Source of the DNA: Oreohelix idahoensis
Taxonomy: Eukaryota > Mollusca > Gastropoda > Stylommatophora > Oreohelicidae
NCBI GenBank assembly: GCA_024509875.1
Contig: JAMPIV010000582.1
Location: 558,501 to 622,500 of the forward strand
Length of the DNA: 64,000 nucleotides
Reading direction: 5' to 3'
Positions 11,360 to 22,136 of this stretch are shown piece by piece. The position numbers and the translations under genes were made by a program. Each line of letters begins with the position of its first letter. Position 1 is the stretch's first letter. The notes under the pieces were generated by a model, which saw only the letters and a list, made by a program, of their open reading frames with translations, made no database searches and was not told the DNA's origin.

Positions 11360-13904
11360 ATAATATCCCAGTAATATAAAGTTTATTACTGCCTGCTTTT
11401 CATTAGCAGACAGACAAGCGTGTTTAACGTCTAATGGACATAGCAATGAGAAACATTGATAATGATTTTAGAAGTAAACAGCGGGAAACACATTTATGCC
11501 AAGTATATAAACAGAACCAGGAGAGGTTGCAACATCTTAGAGGGGAATAATATATATGTGATCTCTATGACTGGAATACGCTGATTGAAATAATTAAACA
11601 GCAACTACCTGAGTTGTATGGATTATCTGACGTCAGATGAGTTACTAAATAATGTCAAGACGGTCAGATGCCTGGTCAGTTATCCACAGCGGAGAAAGGA
11701 TTCTTAGCACATACGCACACATACCCACTATCAGAAACTGTGGAAAAGTCAGTCATTTGTTTTTGTGCCCGCGTGTAATTCCCGGGGTTCTCTGATGATG
11801 TGGCCGTATGACCCACCACCATAGCATTTATTCATGCTAGAGTCTAGTTATAATAAAATAATAAAACTATCATTCGCTATTATGATAAATAATCAAGCAA
11901 GATTTTTAACTAATATAAAAAAATAACCCAAGACACTAAGAGCAGGGTAGAGCTGTGGTGGAAATCGACTAGGTCAGTTTTTGACACATACCACGCTAGT
12001 TTAGGCGGCAGTTGTTATGGAGATTGGTGACGTAGATAGGAACAGCTTTACTCCCGGTAAGACAACGAATTAATTACTTATACTGTCCTTCAATTTTAGC
12101 TGTCCATTCTAAACACTATTCGAAACCTTTTTAACTAAACGAGAGGGTGCAAACCTTTGAATATAACAATATCCCAAAACCGTATCTCAGAACAATAGTT
12201 CTAAAGATCACGTTCACAAAAATTATCAAGTCGAAGTCTGTTCATTTAAACCTAACCAAAGATATCAGAACATCCAATCCTCTTTTACACAGCCAGGTTA
12301 ATCACAGAATGCCCCACAGAATTAATCGGGTCCACGTTTTTTTATGTCTATTTATCCTAGCGGCCCTTAGTCTGCTAGAGGAAGTGGCTATGATTCGTTA
12401 TCAATCCGGATATATTGTCTCATTGGCTTGGGCATTGCTCTAAACTGTTAACACCCTAGATATGTCTACGTCTTCCGTAACTACTCTGGTTACCGTTTCG
12501 TCATTATGTTGTCGCTTCCTATAACTGTCGTGTACTATTATACAAACAAGTTAGTTTGAGAGATTACTTGATTTTTACGTCATCAGTCTAGTATAAACTA
12601 TCGTTAATATTTCGTTTGGAGAGTATTCTGGTTCTTTGATATCGTCATCAGTCACGTCACACCTGTTTGCTGCTATGGCTGAAGAAGGGTGAAACCCGAC
12701 ACTTCTCATGTTTACTGTGTACCGTTAATTTGTAAAATTGATTCCATACCATTTTATTTGTTAATTGATATATTTATTTCCTTACCAGTTTTACAGCAAC
12801 CTCCTCATTTATTGACATATTCTGTTCTGTCATGGATGACTGATTTGAATGATTTCCTTTTTTTTAATTGTTCATATCGTTTTGCTAACATTTTCGGGGC
12901 TTCGAGTTTCTACAAAACGGTATATTAGATCGCCAACCTTAATTAATTGCATTTTACGACATGCATGAAGGTTACAGTGCTAGTGTAGTTTGCTGCCTTT
13001 TCAGACCCCAGTAACACACGGGTACATTTAGATAACGCTGAAATAGGACATATCCTTCCAGATTCTTGCAAAGGCGAAAAAATATCAAAATCGATAAATT
13101 TATTTGAAAGTTATCTCTGTTTGAAGACAGCGTGCCCAAGATGTCAAATTTTGAGAAAATCATATTGAACTGTCTGGCATCATATTGATTTTTGTTCCAA
13201 ATGGATCAGTTCCTTAAAATGCATATTAGATGTATCTATAATCAGTTTTGAGACGTGTAACCCATGTCATTAAAAAGAAAAAGATTCACAAAACTGAAAC
13301 ATTTCAGTATCGCCATTTTAAACGAATATTTTGTTTCGTTTTTATTGTTTTTTTTAAATGTTTTTTTCCCCCTCGAAATTCATATGCCAACAAGTTACAG
13401 ATTTTGCCAGAACGAGCCACGGAATTAGCCACGAAGAAATATCCACCCTCCCCCGTGACGTGTAGGGTGTATGTGGGTGGAACTATAGGTGCGTGGTAGC
13501 TCAAACAACAAACATACACCACCGTCAGACTCGATGACTAGGTAATGAAATAACTATAACGACCAGTTCAATCTCCAGACATATTTATATTAACCAATTC
13601 ACAATGCTCGTAGGACAAATTACATTCACAAAGAACATAGGCAACCACAGTGATGCACAACTCCTCTACATCAACAGCTTCTTCATAATTTCTGCTACTT
13701 CACGACATCCATGGCCCTCTTGTCGTACACCACTCTCCTCTGTTCTACTCACTACCTATTTCTCTACTGTCTCTTCTCTACTGTCTTTTCTCTACTATCT
13801 AAACACACATCTCTGTCCGACTGACTCCTTTTATTCGTCTTCACTCAAACATGTGAAAACCTTCCACACTCCACTGAGCGCCATTCACGCATACCTATAG
13901 CTTG
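11360..13904. other. Intergenic, nothing recognised
   Basis: About 2.5 kb of AT-rich sequence. Frames at 12147-12443 and 13604-13900 have no family motif or code-like neighbours. No repeat shared with other parts of the window was seen. Confidence 0.45.
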
Positions 13905-14060
13905 CTTCTTCTTCTTCTTCCGTCCTTAGCCAACGACCGGCAAAGCAGTCAGCAGTGGCCATTACGCCTAGTGGCGTCTTAAGGGCAACAGCCAATAGAT
14001 TTTCTTTGCCGTTGTTCCCATCACGCTTAATGGCGTCTTTAGGGCAACGACAAATCAATC
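13905..14060 (-). repeat. Non-LTR-like repeat end with GAA tail and internal duplication
   Basis: On the minus strand the sequence ends with AAGGACGGAAGAAGAAGAAGAA, similar to the (GAA)n ending at 1230-1268. Two imperfect direct copies of a unit containing CATTACGCCTAGTGGCGTCTTAAGG and its variant lie at about 13960-13990 and 14020-14055. Function unknown. Confidence 0.4.
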
Positions 14061-14564
14061 CGTTTGTTGTTGTTTCAAAGTGACTGGCAAACGGGTGATC
14101 AGCCCGTTGGGCTATAGCTTACAGCTTGTCTTAATTCCCGCTCACAACATTGCTTGTGGCTCGAATATTATAAAGCGAGCATGCACTACTCACAACAAGT
14201 TAACATACCGATTAGGCTCCCACTGGAGCACAGGAAAATTCATACACGCAAACAATTTCAAAACCCTCCATGACATCCAACACTTTCCCCACATGAAAAA
14301 CGGTGGTTTTTCACCCAGGAGATATTGATGGGAGTAATGTACTTCTCCAAAAATAAAAATAAAATACATTATTAATCATAATTATGATTGCATCCAAAGT
14401 GAGCACACACAACAGTAGCATAAAAAATATTCCAACAGCAATCATGTTAAGTATATACAAAATAGGTAATATACATTTTCAACATAACAGAATGTATGCA
14501 TAATCTACTAAACCCATGTCAAATCATCAAAATTTACAGGTGAACTACATGTAAGAATGATCAA
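14061..14564. other. No recognisable feature
   Basis: About 500 bases downstream (minus sense) of the H RNase H stop. If H had a 3' LTR it should lie here or further left, but I could not find a polypurine tract or a partner copy. Confidence 0.4.
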
Positions 14565-15025
14565 TCAAAAACGTGACAAGATATCGGCCAAGACGTTACT
14601 ATGTCCTGCTAAAGGCATAATAGTAAAATCGAACTGCTGTAGGATTAACGTCTATCTTGACAACCGGCGTTTTGTTGACTTGGCAGACTGCAGAAAAACG
14701 AGTGGCTTGTGATCTGTTTCCAATAAAAAAAATTAGATCCTAGTAAGTACTGTGAAAGCTTGGTTACAGCCCAGACTATAGCCAAACATTCCCTTTCATC
14801 TGTGGCATATCTTGTCTCTGCCGGCAACAATTTCCGGCTGGCATATAGGATAGGGTGCAAGGCGTCCATATGCACCTACATAAGACAACCACTTATGCCT
14901 TCTGCTGAAGCAGCTATGCTGAGAATGAAAGGTTTGTCTAAATTAGGAAACACCAAAACTGGACTATTTGAAAAAAATATTCTTAATTTTATCTAAATCA
15001 CTGACACTTATTTGTACAAATCACT
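14565..15025 (-). pseudogene. RNase H remnant of element H
   Basis: Minus-strand frames give LDKIKNIFSNSPVLVFPNLD, then LHPILYASRKL, then TDERECLAIVWAV and QYLLGS, then MPLAGHSNVLADILSRF before a stop at 14565-14567. This is the gypsy RNase H domain. The first catalytic Asp region has decayed (an Ala is read where DAS is expected), and at least one stop and one shift break it. It lies just downstream of the gag-like frame at 15044-15691, so most of pol is missing. Confidence 0.8.
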
Positions 15026-15043
15026 CAATTAGGCCTTCCTTTC

Positions 15044-15691
15044 TCAGTTATTGATGTTAGTTTTCAGGCCCTGTAATTTCAATACTCTACTATCAGTGGC
15101 CCCTTCTGGCAACATATTTATCTCAGCCTTGGTCATACTCTTCAGGGTAGCTGTTCCATTTAGGCTGACGATATCCACGGCTGCTACCACAGCTACAAAT
15201 GGAGATCTCACTACTAGAACTCCATCCCCCACTTGCTCTATTGTAGAGAGGATAACTCTCTCTGTCTTTCCAGCGGCGATCTTCTCTGAAACTCCATCTG
15301 TATTCTTCTCCGGCTCTACGTTCACTATAGTTTGGTCTGTAAAACTAAATCCCCTGCTTATTTCTTGTCCTCTGTTTTCGTTTCTAAATCCACTACGACG
15401 TTCTCTACGAAAACTACTACGATAACTATTACTTCTCGTACGGCTTCCTCTAAAGTGTCTGACATCTCTTAAGTCGTTGGTTTCTCTTCTGAAACGTTTC
15501 TCGTGTGACATGAGAGTACCATGACCCTCTCTGCGATATTTCTCAATTAGTTTCCCGCGCTCTTCTTTCGTCCGGTCTGTCTTGGGGTATTTGACAGATC
15601 CATAACATTCACCTTCTTCTGGTAAAGTGAAGTTCACTTTCGTTTCAACTACTGCACTTTCCAAAATATTCGTCTTACGTTCAAACCAGAC
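15044..15691 (-). pseudogene. Gag-like frame of element H, downstream half
   Basis: An open minus-strand frame of 216 codons. The first third is charged and helical; a basic Arg/Ser-rich stretch follows (RSNSYRSSFRRERRSGFRN), typical of a nucleic-acid-binding nucleocapsid; the last third is Val/Ala-rich, of no recognised fold. At 15692 the frame runs into the CCTTG target duplication of element C. The matching upstream half is on the other side of C at 45841-46143, in the same frame. I infer a gag-type protein of an old retroelement because an RNase H piece follows, but no diagnostic capsid motif is visible, and a host origin is possible. Confidence 0.5.
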
Positions 15692-15696
15692 CCTTG
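15692..15696 (+). repeat. Target site duplication of element C, left
   Basis: CCTTG, identical to 45841-45845 on the other side of element C. It fixes the outer boundary of C. Confidence 0.9.
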
Positions 15697-17128
15697 TGTT
15701 ACCGTATATTTACCGTCACCACAAATGTTAAGGTGGGATTTACGTTATGATATGTAGGAACGTAACAATATCTTTTCTGTGTACTGTTGTAGTCAGTCCG
15801 ACCTGGGCCAAATAGCTTTGGTATGCGTGATTAGCTCACCAGGCGTTGAGGCGCTAACAGGGTGTCATGTTGACATCCGAACATCAGACATTTCTTGTAT
15901 ATGTGAGGTACTCGAAGTTTGTGTGGTTGACAAGTGATGTGGGTGTGTAGAAACACGAATGCGTTTAGGCTCTTTTGTTAGTAAACAAGGCACCCACTCA
16001 CTCACATGCAGTAGTCAGTAATTGTAGAAACTGCTGGAATTTTCAACCATTTAATTACGAGACACAGTGACATCAACAGTTACATCAACATCAAATGGAC
16101 GAGAATCAAGGACATCATATATATTGGAAATGATTGGCAAAACATCTGGCATTATAAAGCTTGAACCACTCATCTATAAGGACGTTATCGACAATGGTCT
16201 GTCCTTTAACAACTGTTCATATGTGGTAATAAATAGGAACATCGAACATCATCAGTTGTGTATAGCTCGTAGGTATGATGCTAATAACGCTGGCTTGACA
16301 ACATATTCTTTTTCCTACTGTAGCTCAGGGCCCCTGACTGAACGCTTCAGGTAGTCCTTTAACAAATATAGATGCTTAATATAGAAGTCTGTGAACTTGT
16401 AAATAAAGTCAAGACTTCATCTGGCTTCACCCGCCAGGCACTTCTTCTTCTGCTCAAAGTTATAGGCCGTAATGACGGGCCTTATAATGGTTGATAAACA
16501 ACTGTACATTTTTTTCATAGGCATGTATTATCTTCCATGCTGAAACATACCGCCATGCTGCGGGTTTCATATCAATATACGTTCATTGTGCTTCTGTAAA
16601 GTACTTCAACGAATAGACCTAATTGGCTACGTCAAGCACACATAATGGACTCTGGATCACAAGAACTGTGAGCGCTACTCACAGGTTCATACTAAATGTT
16701 CTGGAAACGTTGCATAATAATTAAGTTATTTTACCTTGGACAGAATTCCGAGCAATACACAAATAACTACTGTCGTCATTCCAGACGAACAGAATAACTC
16801 TGGGGAGAATCACTAAGATCACAACACTATCTTCCCCCAGATAATGCAGAGAAGAAACAACGGACATCTTCGTCCGGCAGAAACCAGCTCATCACTCCCA
16901 GACGGAAGTCTTGTCGGTTCGCGCTAAAAACTAGCACATGCGTAGACAGAACAGATTTGAGAACAGTTAACCCCCGTCTTAAGACTGATCAACCACAAAG
17001 AATAAACACAGGGAAGGTAACCCCTAATCAACCTGTGTCAGGGAGTTAACATACAGTTCTGTACCTTCGATTATCAAAAGTATTAAATAGATTTACATCT
17101 TCTGGAACCGTCAAAAATGACGGTAACA
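15697..17128 (-). repeat. 3' LTR of element C
   Basis: 1432 bases. On the minus strand it starts TGTTACCGTCA and ends GACGGTAAATATACGGTAACA. The first bases form a perfect hairpin, ACCGTCA/TGACGGT (17107-17124). It is the intact copy of the pair: its last 21 bases (15697-15717) are missing from the 5' LTR. Confidence 0.92.
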
Positions 17129-17146
17129 GACTCACCACCCCCTCCG
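17129..17146 (-). promoter_or_regulatory. Polypurine tract of element C
   Basis: On the minus strand GGAGGGGGTGGTGAGTC ends directly at the TG of the 3' LTR. This establishes the minus-strand orientation of C and that the left LTR is its 3' LTR. Confidence 0.85.
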
Positions 17147-17957
17147 GATTAAAAAAAATGAAACTTTTTTTTTTTGGAAATACATCAATGAGCGAGATGC
17201 AACAAGCTCATAACGCATGAATGATGCGCCGAAGAAAGGATCAATAAATATAACGACATAATGTCAGAACCAATCAACGCACAATAGCGCGTCTAGTGAG
17301 AACAAAAGTTCACCTCACAAAATAAGAGAAAATATTTTCTCGAAGTAAAATATATCCGGAAGGTACCATCAAATAAACATCTGGCGATGCTAACAAAAAT
17401 CATATACATATCAAAAAAAATTGCAATGTTATAGTGATGCGAATGATAACATATCTTGCAAAGTCATACAAACATATAAATCTATAAAAGTATCATGTTA
17501 TATAATGACTATCATCTAATGGATAGACATAATCAAAATTTGTAAAGTTATTCTATATACATATGACAATTCAAGTGTATACTCTAACAAATAGAAGATG
17601 GCATCCACAAAGTATAAATCAATTCTGTATGTCGTAAATCATGTAAGCAGCATCGTCATGATTCTCAAAGCACTCCGTACCTGGTACTAGTTTGCACTGA
17701 GAACAATATAAATAACACAATTAGCAACATGCTATAATGTACTATAATTACTAATACATGTTACATGTGGCCGCATTAATTTTTTGGACCTTTATATTAT
17801 GTCAACCCAACCTTCTCCATTACACTAAGGATAAAAATAGAGAAAGAAAACAATTAATTTACCAATCTAAGTTGACAACAAATGTGTTAATATATATATA
17901 TGTATAATGAAGAGACATATGTCTAGCAGTGTATCAGGAAAAACTAGGACACAAGAC
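17147..17957 (-). other. 3' untranslated interior of element C
   Basis: About 800 AT-rich bases between RNase H and the polypurine tract, the same layout as 27069-27830 in A. No gene recognised. Confidence 0.7.
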
Positions 17958-19295
17958 GTAAGTGGACTCTTGTGGGCATCTAGACAGTATGTCTACCATC
18001 ACATTATCCAGACCACGGATAGCTCGCACCGCGAAATGAAAAGGTTAAAGAGCAATAGCGTATCGAGTAGATCTCGAGCTCTTCAAATTCTTACACTGAA
18101 TAGCTGTAAGAGCTTTTTGGTCTGTTTCCACAATGAAATGCGCACCGAGAAGGAATCTTTGTAACTTAAGGATTGACCAAACCATAGCCAACAACTCACG
18201 GTCTAAAACCGAGTAATTCCTTTCTGCCGCAACCAGTTTCCTATAAATATACATTACAGGATGCAGAGTTCCTGAATACTCTTGCATTAGTGCCGCTCCG
18301 ATCCCTGTGGATGAGGCGTCACTACGAAGAACAAAAGTGTTATCAGCAATAGGTAGTCTTAAGATAGGTGGGGATGAGAACAAATTCTTAATCTGATCCA
18401 ATGAAGCTTGACATTCTTGAGACCAGCGCACCATGTTAGGAGACCCTTTCTTCAATAGGGTTGAGAGTGGTGCCATGATAGAGGATAGATTCTTAATGAA
18501 TCTTCCGAAGAATTGTATTAATCCCAAAAGACTACGTACTGGTTTTTTTTTTTGTTTTAGGCACAGAGATATTTAATATCTTAGAAATGTTTTGGTCCTC
18601 TGTCTTCAATAGACCATGACCAACTCGATGACCCAAGAAAGAAATTTCGCTAAACCCAACAAAGGTTTTAGAGGGTTTTGCAGTCAAATTATGCTCGCGT
18701 AGAGTTGACAGTAATTCATTTAACCCCAAATAGTGATCTTCCCAAGTATTACTGACAAGACAGATGTCATCTAAGTATGCAATGACATTTGAACAATATG
18801 AGAGAATTCGACGCATCATGCGTACGAAAGTAGCCGGGGCGTTCATAAGCCCGAAAGGAATAAAATTCCACTGAAACAAACCCCTAGGTGTTGAGAAAGC
18901 AGTGAAAGGTTTGGCGTGTTCAGTTAACGGAACTTGCCAATAGCCTTTTGACAAGTCAAGCTTAGTAAAGAATCGAGAATTAGAAAGTCTAATAAGTAGA
19001 TCTTCTAATAAAGGCATAGGTTCAGCATCGAACTTCGTAACTTGGTTTAATTTGCGATAATCTACGCAAAGACGTATGTTATTGTCTTTCTTTCGAACAA
19101 TAACCATGGACGAAGAGTATGCTGAGGTGGATGGTTCAATTATCTTCAATTGTATCATTTCATCCAATTCTTTCTCGACTTGTGCTTGAAAATGAATAGG
19201 AATAGGATATGGTCTTACTCTGATCGGATTATGATAATTAAGTATAATGTCATGTTCAATGACATGTGTGTGTCCAGGAATGTCGGTAAGGACAT
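17958..19295 (-). pseudogene. RT and RNase H of element C
   Basis: From the A junction at 19295 the frame starts at VLTDIPGHTHVIEHD and carries RT: VDYRKLNQVT, the first Asp in FFTKLDLSKGYWQVP and YLDD in VIAYLDDICLVS. A frameshift lies at 18528-18550 in an A-rich run (18543-18552); the second frame carries RNase H with Asp in LRSDASSTGIG, Glu in LDRELLAMVW and Asp in VETDQKALT. Another shift near 18045 separates the conserved end AIRGLDNVMVDILSRCP. The protein is very similar to A. Catalytic residues remain but the frame is broken. Confidence 0.93.
19291..19295 (+). repeat. Target site duplication of element A, left
   Basis: GACAT, identical to 29229-29233. It duplicates five bases of C pol just upstream of RT. 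Confidence 0.95.
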
Positions 19296-20679
19296 TGTTA
19301 CGCACGGATCATTATTATTTTTCGTTTGTATAAACATTTTTTCATATGTATGATCATTTTTTTGACTGAAGTGTGTATTATGTTTTCTATGGTCAAAGGG
19401 ACATAATCCGAGTTATCGAAACTACAATTTGTTAGGAGTTGCCTTCTCTTGTATAGAGACACGTTCGGTCTATAATTTCTTGAACGAAGCGTGACCACAT
19501 CTCCTTATTTGGTAGTATCAGTCAACTATGGTAGATGTCTGAAACCTTTCTTAACGCTTCTTTTCATGACCATAAAAGGCGCGACTGTGTAAGACTTTTA
19601 TCTCGAATGTTCTTCGAATCGTCTTATTGTGAACGGCAACTCAGAGATTGTCGTTCTGCGCATGTCAAACCGGGAGTTCGTTCTGTGTGTTCCGCCCAGT
19701 TGGGGCAGTTTAGAAATGGTTTAAGAAGCGAGCAGACGCAACTGCGTCTTGTGATTCTCTGAGGGAAATACAGTGTCTTAGTGAGTTAGTTAGCTAACTA
19801 GACTATTTCCCAGTATTATGCAGCCTGCCTGGAGGCATATGTTCATGGTTGATTTTCCGAAATAAGGTAATTCCTCTTGTATCGAACTTTATGCTATCAT
19901 CTAGAGGTTCGTCATTTTGTCGCCTATTTGCTCGCCTGTGTGATGCAAAATGGAGAGGTACTTTGACTAGGATTAAGTCACCGGTATCTGTATACCTGAA
20001 CTAGTTAAATATATATGGGTCGCTCTAGACCAACAAGACTGTTGTCTGTGTTCCAGGATTCGTTATATCAGAGATCACGTCCAAGTCAGATGGTTAGACT
20101 TAGGAACATTATAAAGGTCGAGCTGACCTGTAGCCCATGTATGCTATTCACGTGCAGACAGTGAACGGACTTATTGTATACAACTGATCTGCTAGCATCA
20201 GAATGGGAGCATTTATTATTGTTTATGAACATTGAAGATCTGTAGCTGACACTGTTGCAGAAGTTATAGAAATTATTATTATTTATACAGCTTCACGAAC
20301 TAGCACTCGATGATTGATGAATTTCTGAATCTATTGAACTGTGATGTCTTATGACGCATATATACAACAGCTATCATTGCTGACTACAGAAATTGTTTTC
20401 AATGTGCCATATCATCTTGCTGAACTCGTTAACCATGTTGATGTCATAAGTATCATGACTGTTTTGTGGCGTGCAATAAATGAAAGAAACTTATACAACG
20501 AAGTTACCCTTTCTATGACTCTACACGTCATGTTGCCTGTGTGATAACCCTGTGAACTGTTCCACTACCACATACACAGCAACATCCTAAATCAGAGAAG
20601 ACACCTACATCTTACACTTTAACACCAGGTGTCGATAAGGGTGGCAAGTTACCACTTCAGCACAAATCCACCCTTATCA
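19296..20679 (+). repeat. 5' LTR of element A
   Basis: TGTTACGCAC...CCACCCTTATCA, 1384 bases. A TATA-like CATAAAAGG lies at 19571-19579, a possible splice donor AAG|GTAATT at 19866/19867, and AATAAA at 20475-20480. The role assignments are inference; the repeat itself is exact. Confidence 0.95.
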
Positions 20680-20683
20680 TTTT

Positions 20684-20705
20684 TGGTGGCCAGTATGGGG
20701 ATCAG
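20684..20705 (+). promoter_or_regulatory. Putative primer binding site of element A
   Basis: TGGTGGCCAGTATGGGGATC begins 4 bases after the LTR; TGG is the complement of a tRNA CCA end. C has a related TGGTAGGCCAG at the same place. The tRNA is not identified. Confidence 0.65.
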
Positions 20706-20856
20706 CAAACCCAGACATCATCATCATACTAGATACAACTACAGCATCAACTACCACCTTACAAGAAATTTTATTGAAAGTATCCGGATTTTCTGACAGT
20801 TGCTGATTTTGAAACTACCCGGCGCTGCTCGGCAATATTGAAGTTTATGTAAAATT

Positions 20857-21009
20857 AGAAGGACAAGTACCGAGCGAATGGATTTCCTGATCTGGTGAAA
20901 AGAAGGACAAGTGCCGTAACAACTGTTCCGGTCTCAGGGGTACTGTTGCGGGTTCAGAAGGTCAAGTGCCGGTTAAATCAATTTAGAAGATTCAGAAGGT
21001 CAAGTGCCG
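20857..21009 (+). repeat. Four copies of a 16-base leader repeat
   Basis: AGAAGG(A/T)CAAGT(G/A)CCG occurs at 20857-20872, 20901-20916, 20956-20971 and 20994-21009. The second and fourth are followed by TAACAACTGTT. They lie in the untranslated leader of A. Function unknown; a leader or packaging role is speculation. Confidence 0.75.
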
Positions 21010-21694
21010 TAACAACTGTTGCAGTATTAGAAGCTCATTTCCTTCGTCATGGCTGTTTATGGGAGCAGAAGTTAATCAACGTTGGATCATTATCCTCAGA
21101 ATGCTGATTACATCCTGTTCTGCACCGTGCTGACGCTGGATTTATAGAAGTTAAGTGGCCTGTTTTGTTTGTGAACTGTGCCCTTATGTTCTAACTGAGC
21201 CTTCTGTACTTTCACACTTTCTCCTATTGTTTTCATGATACATGTTTATATGTTATATGTTATTTGTTATTTGTATATTTATATGTTTATATTTCAGCGG
21301 GTTTTCTCGGTTGGGCGGAGTCTTACAGTAGAAGATACCACGTCACAGAGGTTCTACTGTTAGCGTTTTCGTTAGGGACTGTGCGAATTTCCTACAGTGA
21401 AATTTGCTAGCGACAATCGTTGCTATATCTGTTTAGTTGTGACGAGTTGTGCTTTATTTTTGTTTCTTGTATATATATATTTTTTTTCTTTTTTCTTCTC
21501 TCTCTTTCTTTGTGTTTTTAGTTTCGATTTCGATTGTTTGTATTTGTAGGTCTCCCCTTTGCTATTATTCAGTTCTTTACGTATATTTTTGTGTATACAC
21601 TGTAGCGTCATTTGTTAGTCATATCTTCGCATATTTCTTTTTAGTTTTGCTGTTTGTGTATTTGACTTATGCGAATGTTTTCGTATTGTTTGAT

Positions 21695-21790
21695 CTTTGT
21701 TGATTGTTTACATTGACTTTGATCTTTGTTATTGTTTACATTGTTGATGACCTTTGTTATTGTTTACATTGTCTTGTTATTGTTTACATA
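21695..21790 (+). repeat. Tandem TTTGTTATTGTTTACATTG units
   Basis: Four imperfect direct copies of a 20-30-base unit containing ATTGTTTACAT, in the leader of A just upstream of three hairpins. Confidence 0.7.
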
Positions 21791-21832
21791 GTTCTTGCAT
21801 AGTTAGCTTTCACTATTGTTGATATATGCTCA

Positions 21833-21947
21833 TGCACTATTGGTCTATAGTGCACTTATCATAACAAACTGGTGTTTTTTGCTTATGCACTATTGTAGTG
21901 CAGTTATGATAAATAACTGATGATTATGCACTGATTTGGGTAGTGCA
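21833..21947 (+). promoter_or_regulatory. Three successive hairpins sharing the stem TGCACT(A)
   Basis: Stem 1: TGCACTAT 21833-21840 with ATAGTGCA 21847-21854, loop of 6. Stem 2: TGCACTA with TAGTGCA, 21886-21902, loop TTG. Stem 3: TGCACT 21927-21932 with AGTGCA 21942-21947, loop of 9. The palindromic stems could form local hairpins or pair between copies. They sit about 190 to 300 bases before the gag start, where RNA packaging or dimerisation signals usually lie; that role is inference. Confidence 0.65.
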
Positions 21948-22109
21948 CTGTTAATTAAGAGGTGACTTGTGATATTATTATACATTTGATAATACAAGTT
22001 GGTGTCAACTCCTGTTTCCCACAGAGATTGGGTTCAACATAGAGATTATACAAGCACTTTATTAAGTCTTGTTGCTATTTAACATTGAAATAAGATAATT
22101 AATTATTTC

Positions 22110-22111
22110 AG
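22110..22111 (+). promoter_or_regulatory. Candidate 3' splice site before gag of element A
   Basis: AATTATTTCAG|GTTCTG ends 25 bases before the gag ATG. Element C has TTCAATTTTTCAG|GTG 25 bases before its own gag ATG (minus strand, AG at 43325-43326). Preservation in two elements with otherwise diverged leaders suggests the long leader may be spliced out. Confidence 0.45.
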
Positions 22112-22136
22112 GTTCTGTACTCACATTTTGGACATC

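Noticed and set aside
12147..12443. Possible small membrane protein
   Set aside because: Only one hydrophobic stretch, no homologue recognised, no supporting signals.
15697..17128. Left LTR of C shared as the 5' LTR of the H remnant
   Set aside because: At first TTTGTGGT after both LTRs looked like a common primer site. The CCTTG duplication and polypurine tract show the left LTR ends at 15697 and is simply the 3' LTR of C.
19535..20544. Frames 19535-19762 and 20341-20544, repeated at 28084 and 28890
   Set aside because: They lie inside both LTRs of A and are identical only because the LTRs are; no domain.
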